DNA of 64,000 nt from Rhizomys pruinosus (GCA_009823505.1 VZQC01013730.1:260868-324867), one strand, 5' to 3'; numbered from the stretch's first letter, positions 44,481-56,939 are shown. Notes: a model not told the origin generated them from the letters alone. Numbers and translations: made by a program.

Positions 44481-44805
44481 ATTTAGATTTCTACTTCTGC
44501 AGTTATGCTTTACTATTTTAGTAACTACTTTTCACCTTCTATACATAACATTTTCCCTACTAAAAAACATAGAAACCTCTTTAGTGTTTCTTTTTCAAAC
44601 AAAGCTGAGAAGGTAAGAATAGAAGATCAATAACTGCCCATATTACACAGGTTCTGTAAACTGTGTAATTTACTTATTGGTATAGAGAGTTAAGTTTATT
44701 ACCTCCAATATGATAAAGTAAAATAAAATAAAATAAGACTATTGCAAAGTTAAGTGAGGAACGACATGAAATTTCCTAGTAATAATAAAATGCTATTAAC
44801 ATTGG

Positions 44806-45045
44806 GCCTGGAGAGATGGCTCCGAATTTAAAAGCACTGGCTACTCTCACAGAGGACCAGGGTTTGGGTTCCTGAATTGACATTTCCACTAACAACTGTT
44901 CCCTAAATCCAGTTTCAAAGGATATCATGCCCTCTTTTGGCCATTGGGGGCCAAGGGAAGGGGAACAATAGACAAGAGAGATACACTTAGATGCAGGAAA
45001 AACACTCATACACAAATTTTTTTTTAATTAAATAATAAAATGTCA
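44806..45045 (+). repeat. B3-type SINE, degraded
   Basis: GGGCCTGGAGAGATGGCTCC start, CAGAGGACCAGGGTTTGGGT (B box) and a CACTCATACACAAATTTT end. Confidence 0.8.
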
Positions 45046-45720
45046 ACTGAAGTTAACTGTTTATTTGTTTGTATATCTCTATTGTTGACAAAGAGAGCAC
45101 TGTGATAGCATGTGGACACATCTATCTGTTATGCTAAGTGATTCTGAGTGAAAATTTTCAGGATATACTTTAACATATCTATCTCCTATTAGATATACAA
45201 AAATTCAGCTCTACTTTCAAATTTTTGGATAATATATTCAGTTCACAAAATAATACTCTTGACACAGTGCCCAAAACTCAGTGGCCAATAATGATTAAGG
45301 TATAGTAAGAGAATTTTGTAATTTTTTTCAAATAGTCATTTGTATGAATTCCTTCTTTTATGTAGTGAATTACTCATTTGGACTTATTTAATCAATTTGG
45401 TATTGTGTTTGGCTTTTCATCATAGATAATCTTATAATGAAACTTTACATATATGAATCCTTTATATAATTATAATTCTAATCCTAAATTATTTTCTTAT
45501 CTACATTAAAAATTATGTACCTTATATATTCAGAGTTAAAATATCTATGTGGTATTGCAGACACATTGACTGGCCCTGAGTTCCTGTGCTCAAACTAGCC
45601 ACCTGCTTGTTTCCTTAGGGGCTGGTCATAAATAATCATGCCCAGTATATAACATGGATATTTCTGAGGGTAGAATAAAATGATGTCTGTATCTGAGGCA
45701 ATAATGTTCAAAATAAATGT
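45046..45720. other. No gene recognised
   Basis: AT-rich; nothing named. Confidence 0.5.
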
Positions 45721-45722
45721 TT

Positions 45723-45795
45723 GGGGCTGGAGAGATCTCTCATCAGTTAAGAGCACTAGTTGCTCTTGCAGAGGATCAGGATCAAACATGCAGAA
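45723..45795 (+). repeat. B2/B3-type SINE, 5' part only
   Basis: GGGGCTGGAGAGATCTCTCA, then GTTGCTCTTGCAGAGGATCA. The 3' two thirds are absent. Confidence 0.8.
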
Positions 45796-45959
45796 AAATA
45801 TAAACTGAGATTATCTTCATTTCAGTTCTCAAAAAAATAATTAATTGAAATGTGGTTATGCTCACCAATAAAATAAAAATGGAACCAAATTCATATGCAT
45901 TTTTGGATATTTTTAAGAATATTCTAACAAAAGTCAACTTGACTTGTAATGTTTTTTGT

Positions 45960-46070
45960 TTATTTGTTTTGACACAGTCTCCCTATTCTCAGCCTTCCTG
46001 GAAATAACAATATGGAACAGGGTGGGCCCAATCTCACAGAGATCCACCTATCTCTGCCGCCTGAGGGCTG
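45960..46070 (-). repeat. B1 SINE, degraded
   Basis: Antisense: TTTGACACAGTCTCCCTATT and CACAGAGATCCACCTATCTC. Confidence 0.65.
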
Positions 46071-46370
46071 AGTTGTATTTTTAATATAATATTCACTCTA
46101 TTGACACATTAAAGCAGCACTTAAACTAAAAGATAAAGTATGAATTTTGATCTATGAGATATCTTTCTTTTATTTATAACTGGAGAAAAATTATCATATG
46201 CCAACATACTTCAAGATGTTACAGTAGTCAAAATTGTATAAATCCAAGTGAAAAATAACCACATTTTGAAAACTGTATTTTCATGCTGTTTTCATGATGT
46301 TTAGAAGCAGAACAAAAGATGAATTTGAGACTCACCATTGCATAGCTGTACCATTTTAGGCAAATTACCA

Positions 46371-46372
<2 letters not shown>

Positions 46373-46421
<49 letters not shown>
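46373..46421. repeat. (TC)n microsatellite
   Basis: About 24 pure TC units. Frames reading through it on either strand are artefacts. Confidence 0.97.
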
Positions 46422-46426
<5 letters not shown>

Positions 46427-47030
46427 CCCATCTCTCTTTTTATTGCTTTTCTCCCTTACTTCTTCCTCCTATCTTTCCTATGCTCCACATATGTATACAC
46501 ACCTCTCACCCCTCATTTGTGTGACCCACGAAATAGTACCAAACCTATGTTTAGCAGAGCTTATGTGAGTGATGCTGATAAGTGTATGGATTGGGAATAC
46601 TAAAACTCTAAGCAGATGTCATTCATTTAACACCAGTTTGTTTGGCCACATATGAGTTGCTAGCAAACAAATCATTTATAAGCATGAACTTTTCATATAT
46701 TTTGATGATCTTATTTTGAACAGAGTTAATTCAAGATATGTTTCTTGGACAGAATGTGTATATGTATATGTTAGTTTTAAATTACTCAAATAATTAATTG
46801 AAAGAATATGTCTTCTCAAGGCATAATAGGCTAAACAAAGAAAAAAATCCAATAACACATAATTAAATATGCCTAAGTTCATCATACTTTAATATTTATA
46901 AAGTCCAAAATGAACATAAAAATTATTAAACATATTTTACATCACAAGACACTGTTTATTTTGTCTACCAATCAGCAATATTTTCTTCTATTTATATCTT
47001 TTTTATGACAGGTTCTTAGTTAATGCTGGC
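46422..47030. other. No gene recognised
   Basis: AT-rich; nothing named. Confidence 0.5.
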
Positions 47031-47034
47031 TCTC

Positions 47035-47145
47035 TGCAAGTTCATTATACAGGTGATGATGCGAGTATCTGGCATCTAGCTCCCCCAGCATTTGTATTTC
47101 TGGTAACTGGATCACAGTGGTAACCATCACACCTGGCTCTCAATG
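47035..47145 (-). repeat. Very degraded B1-like SINE
   Basis: GTAACCATCACACCTGGCTC at the right end resembles an inverted B1 start. Rest is weak. Confidence 0.3.
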
Positions 47146-47175
47146 TGAATTTTAAGTCATCCGCGAGGAATAAAG

Positions 47176-47451
47176 TCAAAGCAATGGTTCTGGTTCCATT
47201 GGAATTACCTGGTGCCTCATGTATCTTAGATTTGTTTCTGCGGACACCAGAGACAAGGTAACATGATGGGAATGCCACTCATAGAGAAAAAAACCAAAAT
47301 TCCCTGACAAAACAATACCAACTCCTTTGTTATAGCAAAGGATCAGAAGAAGGAAAACTTCCAGCAGATAACTTTTCACTCTCCCAAGCATTCCATCAAA
47401 GCCTGAGAAGAGAGCAGAGAAGTCTATGGTGGCTAAATCATCAAAGAACAT
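47176..47451 (-). other. Unidentified 91-codon open frame with a hydrophobic segment
   Basis: The frame starts with ATG at 47451 and contains a hydrophobic stretch (YLLEVFLLLILCY, about residues 28-40), then a polar tail. The position of a membrane-like segment ahead of a short tail recalls the end of a retroviral envelope, but I find no other envelope feature upstream (many stops) and no match I can name. It may be chance. Confidence 0.2.
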
Positions 47452-48770
47452 CCTGCTTAATTAGGGTTAAAGAAGTTCAGGAACAGAGCAGGGTATTCTT
47501 CCCTGATGAGCTGCCATGAGCCCAAATGGCTCTTCCCAGAGGTCCATGAAGCCAGAAGTCCTGATTCACATTCCCAGCAAAGTGAAGGAATCCTGCTCTT
47601 TCTCCCTGAGTGTTGTCAGAGAAAATCTGGAGAAGCAGGGTTTTCATTAGTACTCAGGAAAAGAAACTGCTTCTTCCTCAGTGAAAGGAGACAGTGACAG
47701 TGGTTTGTTCTTTGAATTGTAATTTGACAGTTGTTGCTTATTTGTGATTTTATTTAAGTTTTATCTTTACAAAAATGCATAGTGTTTTTTTTAATTCAGA
47801 CAGAAATGTAAAACTATTATTATTTTGAAAACCAAAATAAAATCAGATGTTGGTACAATTAATTTAATAGCACTAATATATTTGATTCAAATCCTGATAC
47901 CTGTCAGTCCATGATCTGACTGATTTCTGAGAAAGAAGACAGATCGAAAGAAAGAAAAAAAGGAAAACAAATGCAGGCTTTTATCACAGAACACACTGGA
48001 TCTTTGTACATATTCACATTTCATGTGTGCATTGTACTGGAAAGTGGAAAATAGGATGATATGTATTTGTTATAGAAATGATTTCACCTTCAGTGACAAG
48101 TGTATCTATGTATAATTGTTTGGAGATTGAGCCACAAAAGTATAAGTTCAATTTCTGTTATAGCAATACCATGAAGGGCCAGGATCAATAAAATGCAATG
48201 AAACATGATAAAAATGGAGATTTGTAAAACAATAAAAAAGATATTTGCTCTATAGATTGGAAAACTTTAGTGCTGACATACTCATTGGCTTGTAGGTTTA
48301 GGTATGTTGGTGGTTTTTGTTTATTTGTTTGCTATGCTATGTATCATAGAAGAAAATCTAAGCTTATAATGGTTTGAAATTATTTTTTCCAATTATATCA
48401 TCTATATAGTGTTGTAAATGTATATAGCTTAACTAGAAAATTTCCCTTAATTTAATACAATAGTTATAAGACTTGTTTTGCATGGTAAGCATGAATAAAA
48501 ATAAATACATATTTACATACTGATATGTGTATACTAAATACATATTTAGTCCTCCCTTGACTTTTTCTTCAGTTAGTTAAATATCCATCTTAATATGAAT
48601 TATGCATTTCAAATTATTATTGAATTTAAAATAAGTTAAAAATTAATAATGGAATGAGTAGAGGAAATATAATTATATAATTTTATTTCAAGAAATTACT
48701 AAATGCTTGATACAAACTCATAAACATACTCATTCCATTCCACAGGTATGCCTTCAATGACTCAATAAGC
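47452..48770. other. No gene recognised
   Basis: 47500-47700 is GC-richer than its surroundings but has no assignable repeat. The rest is AT-rich. Confidence 0.4.
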
Positions 48771-48774
48771 TCCC

Positions 48775-48935
48775 ACTAGCAGGACATGATGCCACATGCC
48801 TTTAAACCTGGGACTCTGGAGGCAGAGCCAGCAGATCTCTAATACTGATTCCTGCCTACTTTGTGTAGTGAGTTCCAGGCCAGTTGGCCAGTTGAGGCTA
48901 GAGAGAGAGAGAGACCCTGCCTTAAAAATATTAAA
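48775..48935 (+). repeat. B1 SINE
   Basis: CAGGACATGATGCCACATGC start, GAGTTCCAGGCCAGTTGGCC (with a CCAGTTGG duplication) and an ACCCTGCCTTAAAAA end. Confidence 0.85.
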
Positions 48936-48984
48936 AAAGGAAACAAAATAGAACCTCCCCCTAACCTCTAACTTCACACCGTGA

Positions 48985-49955
48985 TGATTTAACAGCTCCT
49001 AAGAGCAGTAATCTGGACACCAACTCTTTAATTACCATGTGTCCATGATAAACACAACTCACATTTAAATCATAGTTCATTTCTACTGGGGACCACATAG
49101 TATCTGTCTTTCTGTGCCTGGCTTATATCACTTAGACTTTTAACAGTGGCTAAAGGCCAATTCTCCATTTTTCTTGTAGCATTCTAAATTTCATAAGAAT
49201 CCATTTCCCCTAAACGATTAAGATGTTAGCTGCTAAATAATATTTCTGTAGGTTTAGAAAACCTAGAACATAGTGACATTTAAGTACTCTCACAGTGATG
49301 CTTAACTTGCAGAAATGAAATTTTGTCTCAAGCATTGTAGGAAATAACTCTCAGAGATCAAGATTGAAATGTTCTGGCCAAAGATAAAAGATATAAATGC
49401 TGAAAAAGAAAGACCACATTGATTATATAGTCTTCTTGCCCATGGGTCATTCATTTACTGTACTTCTTATTTGGGTGGATAAAAAAAACAGTATATTCTC
49501 TCATGCAAACTCTGGAATAAATCTGATTTTGTTTCAAGGAAATTTTGTCAGTTATTTCCTTTCTAACAATAGGCAGAAAGATTTAGGTTTAATAAAAATC
49601 TCATCTAAGTCCATGCATGTTGTCATTTCTAACATGATTACTGGGATTGTCATGAAAAGAATGCTATTTCATTGTATTATTTCAAATATAGACCATATTT
49701 ACTTTATTTATTCATCCTTTGAAGAATAACTAAATGAAACTCAGATTTTGGCGACTGTTAACAATAATGCATTGAACAAATATTACTTTGATGCACTTAC
49801 TTCAAGTGCTAAGGCTATGTATCTAAATGTCATACCAGTAGGTAAAATTATTGTTACTATTGCTCTATTTTTCAAAAATGCCTTTAATAATTATATTTTT
49901 CTATTCACTCCATTTTCTCAGAAACTTATTTTTCATGATTTGTGAAAACTAATTT
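48985..49955 (-). repeat. Ancient L1 (L1M-like) ORF2/3' end fragment
   Basis: Antisense. Contains GTATCTGTCTTTCTGTGCCT GGCTTAT, and further on GGCGACTGTTAACAATAATG CATTGAAC, both well-conserved landmarks of mammalian L1 ORF2 read backwards. Very diverged, no frame. Confidence 0.7.
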
Positions 49956-49957
49956 TT

Positions 49958-50066
49958 AGAAGGTGTCTCTGAATAGCCACAATTTGCTTGGAACTCATAG
50001 AGATATACCTGACTCTGCCTCCTGTGTGCTGGGACTGAAGGTGTGCATCATCACTAGGCCTGGCTG
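49958..50066 (-). repeat. B1 SINE, partial
   Basis: Antisense: GCTTGGAACTCATAGAGATA, then GTGTGCTGGGACTGAAGGTG. Confidence 0.75.
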
Positions 50067-50270
50067 AGATATCTTATATTTTGGGGTTTAATTCTAATAT
50101 CCATAATAATTAATACTGACTGCTTGTTGGCTCTATTTGTCTATTACCATTTGAGAATGGCCTGGCTGAGATATCTTATATTTTGGGGTTTAATTGGAAT
50201 ATCCATAATAATTAATACTGACTGCTTGTTGGCTCCATTTGTCTACCCCTTACCTTACCATTTGAGAATA
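50058..50270. repeat. Near-exact tandem duplication, 101-bp period
   Basis: GGCCTGGCTGAGATATCTTA begins at 50058 and 50159. The two units differ at only a few bases plus a short insertion (CCCCTTACC-like) in the second. Unit 1 starts within the B1 end, so the duplication postdates that B1. Confidence 0.93.
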
Positions 50271-50321
50271 TATATTTAGACTCCTTTTACAATTGGAGAC
50301 TTTTTATTTTTAAATTTTCTA

Positions 50322-50532
50322 ATTTATTTTTAGATTATGTGTATGCACATTCTGCCTGCATGTATGCAAGCCACCCTGTGTCATGCAATGCCCAGGAATG
50401 TCAGAGGAAGACCTCAGAGCTCCAGGAACTGGAACTACAGTCAGTTGTTAGCTGCAAAGTGGATGCTGGGAACTAAACCTTGGTCATCTGAAAGAGAAGC
50501 CAATGATCTTGACCCATGATATTTCCCTAAGG
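50322..50532 (-). repeat. B3-type SINE, degraded
   Basis: Antisense: CTGCCTGCATGTATGCAAGC and GTGGATGCTGGGAACTAAAC. Confidence 0.75.
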
Positions 50533-50694
50533 CCTGGAGATCTTTTATAAAATTATGGTTACTTAGGTGTTTAAATTCCTTACATGTTTAAAACATTAAC
50601 CCTTTAGAAAATGTATAGTTTTCAATTTTTTTCAACCATTCAATATATTCACTTTATGAATTGTTTCCTCTCAAAAGCTTACTACTCTAATTTT

Positions 50695-51265
50695 TTTCAT
50701 TCTTTTGAGCTTTTGTATATTTCATAAAATGGTTCTTAATCACATTTAGAACCCCCTCCCCCATCCACACCTCCCCAATCCCCACTGGACCTCATGTATC
50801 TCTCCATATTTGTTAAGTCCTATCCAGTCAAACATTTGTACCTGGACATCTTTCAGTGCAAATTTACTCACTTTAGTCTAGTTAGTCTACTTAGAGACCA
50901 TAAGTCATATTCTCCCTTACCCAGTTGTAATCAGTCTCTAATAGTTTTCAGTCTAGGGCCAACCTACCACTCATTTCTCATGCTCCATTCTGGCCCCTTG
51001 TCTGATTGAGTTGGCCTGGGTCCTGTGCTTGATGCCATTATTGCCATAAATTCATATGCATAAACTTCTAGTGGCCCCAAATCCTCTGCTTCTCTATGTT
51101 CATGAGCAATCCCTGGTTATTACATTCTTTCTTCCCCCTCCTCCACAATGATCCCTGAACCAGGGCTGGGTGAAGTTAAATATAGGTGTCCTATCCAGGG
51201 ACACACCTTCAGTGTCTTATGCATTAAAACTTGGCCAGAAGCTTGTTTATGTTTTGTTGAGGTAT
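50695..51265 (-). repeat. L1 3' UTR-like sequence
   Basis: Antisense: TTTTGTATATTTCATAAAAT tail side, a C-rich run, then CACAATGATCCCTGAACCAG and the GTGTCTTATGCATTAAAACT border. Same layout as 43490-44000. Confidence 0.6.
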
Positions 51266-51836
51266 GGGAAATAAATTGGCTAGTGTTTCAGGTTCATTCA
51301 GTTTAGTAGACTGGTATGGTTGGTTGGAGGGACAGGGTAGTAGGTAGGCTGGTCAGTTTAGTAGAAGGGCTGATATATGTAAAAAAAAGACCAGGAGCCA
51401 GTGGAGTCTATGCAAGGAGTTTAGCTAGTCTGGGTCAGGAAGCTAGTCCATATATCTGAGCCAGAGAAACTAGATCCCACTTGGGTCAAAGGCTGGGAGG
51501 CCATATGTTGGTTGTAGGTAAGAGGAATGGAATGGAGAAGTAGCAGACAGGAGCTGACTCATCATAGTCCTAGGTGGGAAGTTCTGTCTGGATAACGATT
51601 TTTATTTTCTATCCTCTAACTACATATCCAACATGATTGCTCAGACCAATGTTATGGATTTTTGCCACCTACTGTGTCTTCTATAGTTGTTTTGTATAGT
51701 AGTTTTACAGTCAGATCTTGTATTTATATATTCTGTAGGTGTATTCTTAATTTGTTTTAGAACGAAGATCTAATTTCATGTGGAGATCTGATTCAAATGT
51801 TCAGTCCGTTTTATTTCAAGTTTATATTTATAATTT
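51266..51836. other. No gene recognised
   Basis: GT/AG-rich part at 51290-51400, otherwise nothing named. Confidence 0.5.
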
Positions 51837-51837
51837 T

Positions 51838-52027
51838 CAGTTATGTGTATATATCCATGTGAGTGAAAGCCAAATGTGTATAGATACCTGTGGCGGCCAG
51901 AAGAAAGTGTAAGATGCCTTGAATCTGGAGGTGCTTGTCAGCTATCTGCCATGGGTGCTAAGAATTGAACTCCAGACCTCTGGAAGAACATTAAGTGCTC
52001 TTAATCACTTTGCAACCTTTCTAGGCC
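51838..52027 (-). repeat. B3-type SINE, degraded
   Basis: Antisense: TATGTGTATATATCCATGTG, then CATGGGTGCTAAGAATTGAA and a C-rich end. Confidence 0.7.
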
Positions 52028-52084
52028 CATCTTTCAGTCAGTTATTTTATATTTCCTTTTTCAAGATTATGGACCAAACAACAG

Positions 52085-52217
52085 AGCATGTCTACTTACA
52101 TTCCATTGCCATGTTGAATAAGTTTGTTTCATTATATTTACATAACAAAAAGCATGTCTACTTACATTCCATTGCCATGTTGAATAAGTTTGTTTCATTA
52201 TATTTACATAACAAAAC
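52085..52217. repeat. Exact 66-bp tandem duplication
   Basis: GCATGTCTACTTACATTCCA begins at 52086 and at 52152 and the 66-bp units look identical. Because 66 is a multiple of three, the frame at 51919-52254 shows a repeated 22-residue block. Confidence 0.97.
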
Positions 52218-52219
52218 AC

Positions 52220-53585
52220 ATATCTCTAGCTTCTGTTTTCATTTTAGTCACTGAATTTGAATTTCTAACTTGTTTTCTCTTTTTCTTTTGTTTATAATTA
52301 TGGTGTTCTATAGAAACTTCAATTGAAATTTCTTTGTGACTGAAACAAACATCGCTTAATATAGTAGTTCATTATATTCTACTATGACTCAAGAAACATC
52401 TTATATAGCTCAATAACTACACTGCATTCATATATAAGAATATAAAATATTTCTTGCATAAGTCATATTAAATATACATATTTCCCCCTACCTCAAGAAT
52501 AATATAATAAATGAACACTTTTCAAATTGCATTATTAGGTACTTCAGACTGAGCCCTTCAGTTTTCTGTGCAGCTAAAGCTGAGTCACTTCTCCCTCTAC
52601 TTTCCATATGCTGGTATTACAGGTATGTGCCACCATGCCCAGGATTTTTTTTTTAAACATTTTTGGACAGGACATAATCTTCCATCTGTAGATTTTTCTT
52701 CATACTTATTTGGATTTTTTGCAAGATCTTTTCTCAATCTAAATCTTTCCATGTTTAAAATCACCATATTTTCCCTTTGTTACTACTTTCTAGCTTGCAA
52801 GGAGTTTATCTCAAAGCAGGAACAATTTTATTTTATCATTTTAAGTACGTGTGCACGTGTGGTAGAGAGAGTTAATGACTAACTACGTACTTTGTGATTA
52901 ACTAAGTAACAAGGAATTTAAAGAAGGTATTTTTTCCCTTTTAGATCAACAAATTTGTTGAGTTCTTTCCAAATTAATAAAATGAAGCAATACAAAAAAG
53001 AAAAGGATTAGAAAGAAAAATCATTGACTTTCACTACTCAAAAAGAAAATGTAATTCAGCACAATTTTAAAGCATTTTCACATAAATCATATTCACATGT
53101 CATCAAAACGCCTACTCCTACTTTTCACCTAAAATGTTCTGTGGTTATTAATACTGGCTATGAATGGTGGTGAAGAAGTACATTTCAAAATTGTACAGAA
53201 TAATATGTTGAATAAATTGCATGTTCTTTCAAGAATAAGGTCTACTTGTTTTTACAGCACACTGAATAAAGAAGGGAATTTTACTCTTGTAAGTACAAAT
53301 ACAAAGTTATAGAATGTACCAGAATTAAGAATGCATTAAATCTGCTTTCTGCTTAACTGCTGGGGAGGTTAACAGTGTCATCCTCATCAGTTCTAGACTC
53401 TATGTGAATATAAGATCCAGATCTACATGTATATGAAGCTCATTTTCTAAATATTCAAGCTATTTTTGAAAATATGATCCATTGAGTCTCCCAGTAAGTT
53501 AATAACTATTGTGTCCAGTTCTTCTTCTAGGAGGCAGGTGTTTAGATGAATTTAGGAATGAATGAAAGAAGCTTATCCAAGTTGC
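52220..53585. other. No gene recognised; B1 fragment at 52560-52642
   Basis: 52560-52642 (minus) is a B1 end (GCTGGTATTACAGGTATGTG, CCACCATGCCCAGG). The rest is AT-rich; the 104-codon frame at 52568-52882 starts in that SINE. Confidence 0.5.
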
Positions 53586-53676
53586 ACTTGAGGCACATGC
53601 TTTCATCCCAGCTCTAGGGAACAGATGCAGGAGGATAGCTGTGAAATCAAGGCCAGCCTGTTCTACCGAAAAAGGT
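53586..53676 (+). repeat. B1 SINE fragment
   Basis: TTGAGGCACATGCTTTCATC and CAAGGCCAGCCTGTTCTACC. Confidence 0.7.
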
Positions 53677-53679
53677 AAA

Positions 53680-55483
53680 TTGAAGAATCTCTTCATTAAT
53701 CATGGAGAGACTTGAGTCTATGCTGTAGATCTTCATTCTAGAATGGGATTCACAGAGGGTAGGGAACAGAAGTGTCATTATGAATCATCTAAGACAAAGA
53801 TTCAGGTTGACCATCAGAGTAGTCCTGAAATAAGCAGAAAACATCTTGACCTGAGAATCAAGAATCACACATGTTGAATACTTCACTAGTCCGTATAACT
53901 CACTGGTGATTTTTTTCTTTCCTGAAATTCTGAGCAGCCTAAATCCCATGAATGGCAATGCCCAAGGCTTGCACCATACATACCTACTTTTCCAAATGTA
54001 GTCTGGAGAAACCTCCTTCACTATCCAAAAGGATAACTTTCTTAGAAAAAAAATGAGAACCAATACTGTAGTAAACTACAAACCACAGCACAGTGGTGAG
54101 TTTGGAATGGAACGAGTACTCTATGATTTCTCTCCACATGAAGTGACCTAAATTCTCTTTCATGGATCTCGGAGGCTTGTGTAGTGGTATCACTCAACTT
54201 TCTGTTCCCGTGGTAAATATTTCATTGCAGTATTTAAATTCTTCACCTCAGCTTTTATATCTGCAGTTACTAAGAAATATCTCAGAGTTATTCAGGAAAT
54301 CACACTTATTCCCTACACAACCTGTTTCATCTGGCTTACTTAATAATAGCCCCCCCCCCTTACTACTCTTGAACATGATAGTCTATTCCAGATAATTGGT
54401 AATTCTTCTTTCCAATATAAATTTATTTACAGAAGTCGGAGAAGCATATAAGCAGCATCCAATTATTCAACATTACAACAGATCTCTGATGTGCTATGTA
54501 AAACATGAGAGAAATTGCTAATCTCCATGGCCAGCTTAACCAGACTTAGATTCATTACCTACAGAAACACTTCTGGGCAAATGTTTAACAAAGGAGGGAA
54601 GACCCAGTCTGAAGGTGGGTGGTACCATTCCTTGATTTGGAGTGCCAGGCTGAATACAAAAAAGCAGCCTGAGCAACTGAATTCTTCTCTCTGCTTCCAA
54701 ATTGTTGACCGTATATGGTGAGCTGCCTTATGCAACTGTCACCATGCCTTCTCTATGATAATGAAATCTATCTCTTCTTTAACTGTGAGCTAAAATTAAA
54801 CAAAAACCACTTTTGATTTATCAAATTGATATTTTAGAAATTTTTGTGTAGTAAAAAGTTTATCTAACATAGAACATTAATACCGAGAATGGAAGGACTT
54901 TGGAACTAGCTGCTACAGGAATACAGAACAATTTGGAGAGAGGCTTAGAGAATCCCTAGCATGTCTTAAGCAGAGCTTAACTGTGCCATTTTTATTGAAG
55001 GGTGAAAGACCTGAATATTGAGAGAAATGTAGATAGTGGAGGCCAGGCTCATGAAGTTTCAGAAAGAAACAAGGGTACGATATGAAATTGCTGTAGAAGC
55101 CCTTACTATTATTTTCTGGTAAATAATCTGGCTTCATTTTTTAGCAGAAAAAAATTGAGAACAAGATAGCGTTTAGACTGAGGCAAGGTGATTACTCATT
55201 TTTCTTATTCAGGTCTATAATGAGAGAGCAAAATAGCATGGAAAATGTGAAGTTTGTAAAAGAAAGGAGTGTGAGCAAATTTAAAAATCTGAACAAGGAT
55301 AAGAAGAGTACAGACAGAGCATCTGTAGTTAAAGAAATTCGTGCCCTAAAAGGCTGATCTCATGTTCTCCACAGGGACAACAGGACAGATTCTTTGAGGC
55401 AACGCCCTACACTGAAGGGGAAACAAGTGAAAATGAAACTTAATTTTAAAGGAAAATACCTGAAATAAGAGTGTTGTTAAAAT
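53680..55483. other. No gene recognised
   Basis: About 1.8 kb. Several 70-90 codon frames (53785-54063, 53984-54193, 54162-54395, 54913-55137) have no motif that I recognise. C run at 54350-54358. Confidence 0.5.
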
Positions 55484-55494
55484 GTTTCCCCTGC

Positions 55495-55797
55495 ATAGGG
55501 CTGGAGAGATGGCCTAGCGGTTAAGAGCACCGACTGCTCTAGCAGAGGACCCGGGATCCATCCCCAGCATCCACATGGCGGCTGAGAACCGACTGTAACT
55601 CCAATTCCAGGAGAACTCCCGTTCCAGGAGAACTCCAGTTTCAGGGGAATCCGAGACTCTCTTCTGACCTCCGCGGCATTGCCCGACACGGGTGCACAGA
55701 CCTGCATGCAAACAGTACATTCATATAAATGAATAAATAAATAATGAATTTTTTTAAAAAAAAAAAAAAAAAAAAACCTAAAAAAAAAAAAAATAAA
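55495..55797 (+). repeat. B2/B3-type SINE with a tripled internal block
   Basis: GGGCTGGAGAGATGGCCTAG start. The 17-bp block AACTCCAATTCCAGGAG occurs three times in variant form (55597-55648), against two in the other young copies. Long A-rich tail. Flanks GTTTCCCCTGC at 55484-55494 and 55798-55808. Confidence 0.95.
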
Positions 55798-55965
55798 AGT
55801 TTCCCCTGCTTAAAAACAGTTTTTTAAAGATTATTTCTATAGGGTTAACCGACAAAGGAAAATGTCATTGTGGGCCGCAGGGGCAGGCTGCATCTCAAGC
55901 TAGTGGCAGTATTAGGCAACAGGGTCCACGTGGTAGTGATTTTGCAAGCATTAAAGATGTAAAAG

Positions 55966-56190
55966 AGCTGGAAAGATGGCTCAGAGACTTAAGAGCCTTG
56001 GCTGCTCTTGCAGAGGCCTGGGTTCAATTCTCAGCACCTAGATACCATGTAACACCCATGTATAACTCCAGTTCTAAGGAATCCAATGCCCTCCTGTGAC
56101 TTCTACGGGCACTGATCCACATGGGTGCACCTACCTACATGCAGGCAATGTACTCATACATATAAAATAAAAATAATAAATGAAATATTT
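55966..56190 (+). repeat. B3-type SINE
   Basis: GAGCTGGAAAGATGGCTCAG start, CCTGGGTTCAATTCTCAGCA (B box), one copy of the 17-bp block, AATAAAAATAATAAAT tail. Confidence 0.9.
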
Positions 56191-56194
56191 TTAA

Positions 56195-56935
56195 AGAGAT
56201 GCAAATTTTTGTCACGGAAAATTGAATATGTATTTTGTGAAGCTGCTGAGGCCCAAATGTCAGTTTGTTTATGCCCGTAAACATTAACGGCAGAACCAAT
56301 ATTGGGCAAGAAGGATCTCCAGTTATAATACAAATGTATATTGGTCAATCAAATCAAGACTTTCAGGACAATGATTAACTGACAAAGAGTTAATTGGAAG
56401 ATAGAAATACCTGGATTTTCAAGACAGGGAATGCATTCATCTAGCAAACTTTATAAAACTGGGCCCAAACTAGTTTCTGGAAGAGAGATCATGATGATGG
56501 AATGCTTCTTAACCTTATAACCCAGAGGAATCAGGCAGGAGGCAAAGAGGTGCCCCAGGATAGACTCCTGGTGCTTTTAAAATAATGATTATCAATCCAA
56601 TTCTTCATATTTATACATGAAAATACAATAATTTGATACAATGTGAAAAGATATAATCAAAGTAGTTATTTTTTACTATGCCCTTAAACTTTCTCATGAG
56701 CAAGTAGTTATTACAAAGTATTATCTCAGTACATGCTTATAGTGTCCATTTAACAAATCAGGAAAATTAAAGTTATTTTCCCACTGTCATTACCGATCAT
56801 TTGGAGCCTTTGATCCAGCTTTTCTTCATAAAATAATGCATTGCAAATGAGAACTGTAATCACTGTCCTGAGTTATAAAATACTAGAACTTACAGCTGGA
56901 GGCTGTTAACTAAATACTGGCCTTGGATAATTAGC
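56195..56935. other. No gene recognised
   Basis: AT-rich; nothing named. Confidence 0.5.
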
Positions 56936-56939
56936 AAGT

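Noticed and set aside
46228..46568. Frames rich in Arg-Glu or Leu-Ser repeats
   Set aside because: Direct translation of the (TC)n microsatellite.
49397..49945. 110- and 65-codon plus frames
   Set aside because: Antisense to an ancient L1 ORF2 fragment.
51919..52254. 111-codon frame with a repeated 22-residue block, which looks like a repeat protein
   Set aside because: The repeat comes from the exact 66-bp tandem duplication in non-coding DNA; the frame starts inside a SINE.
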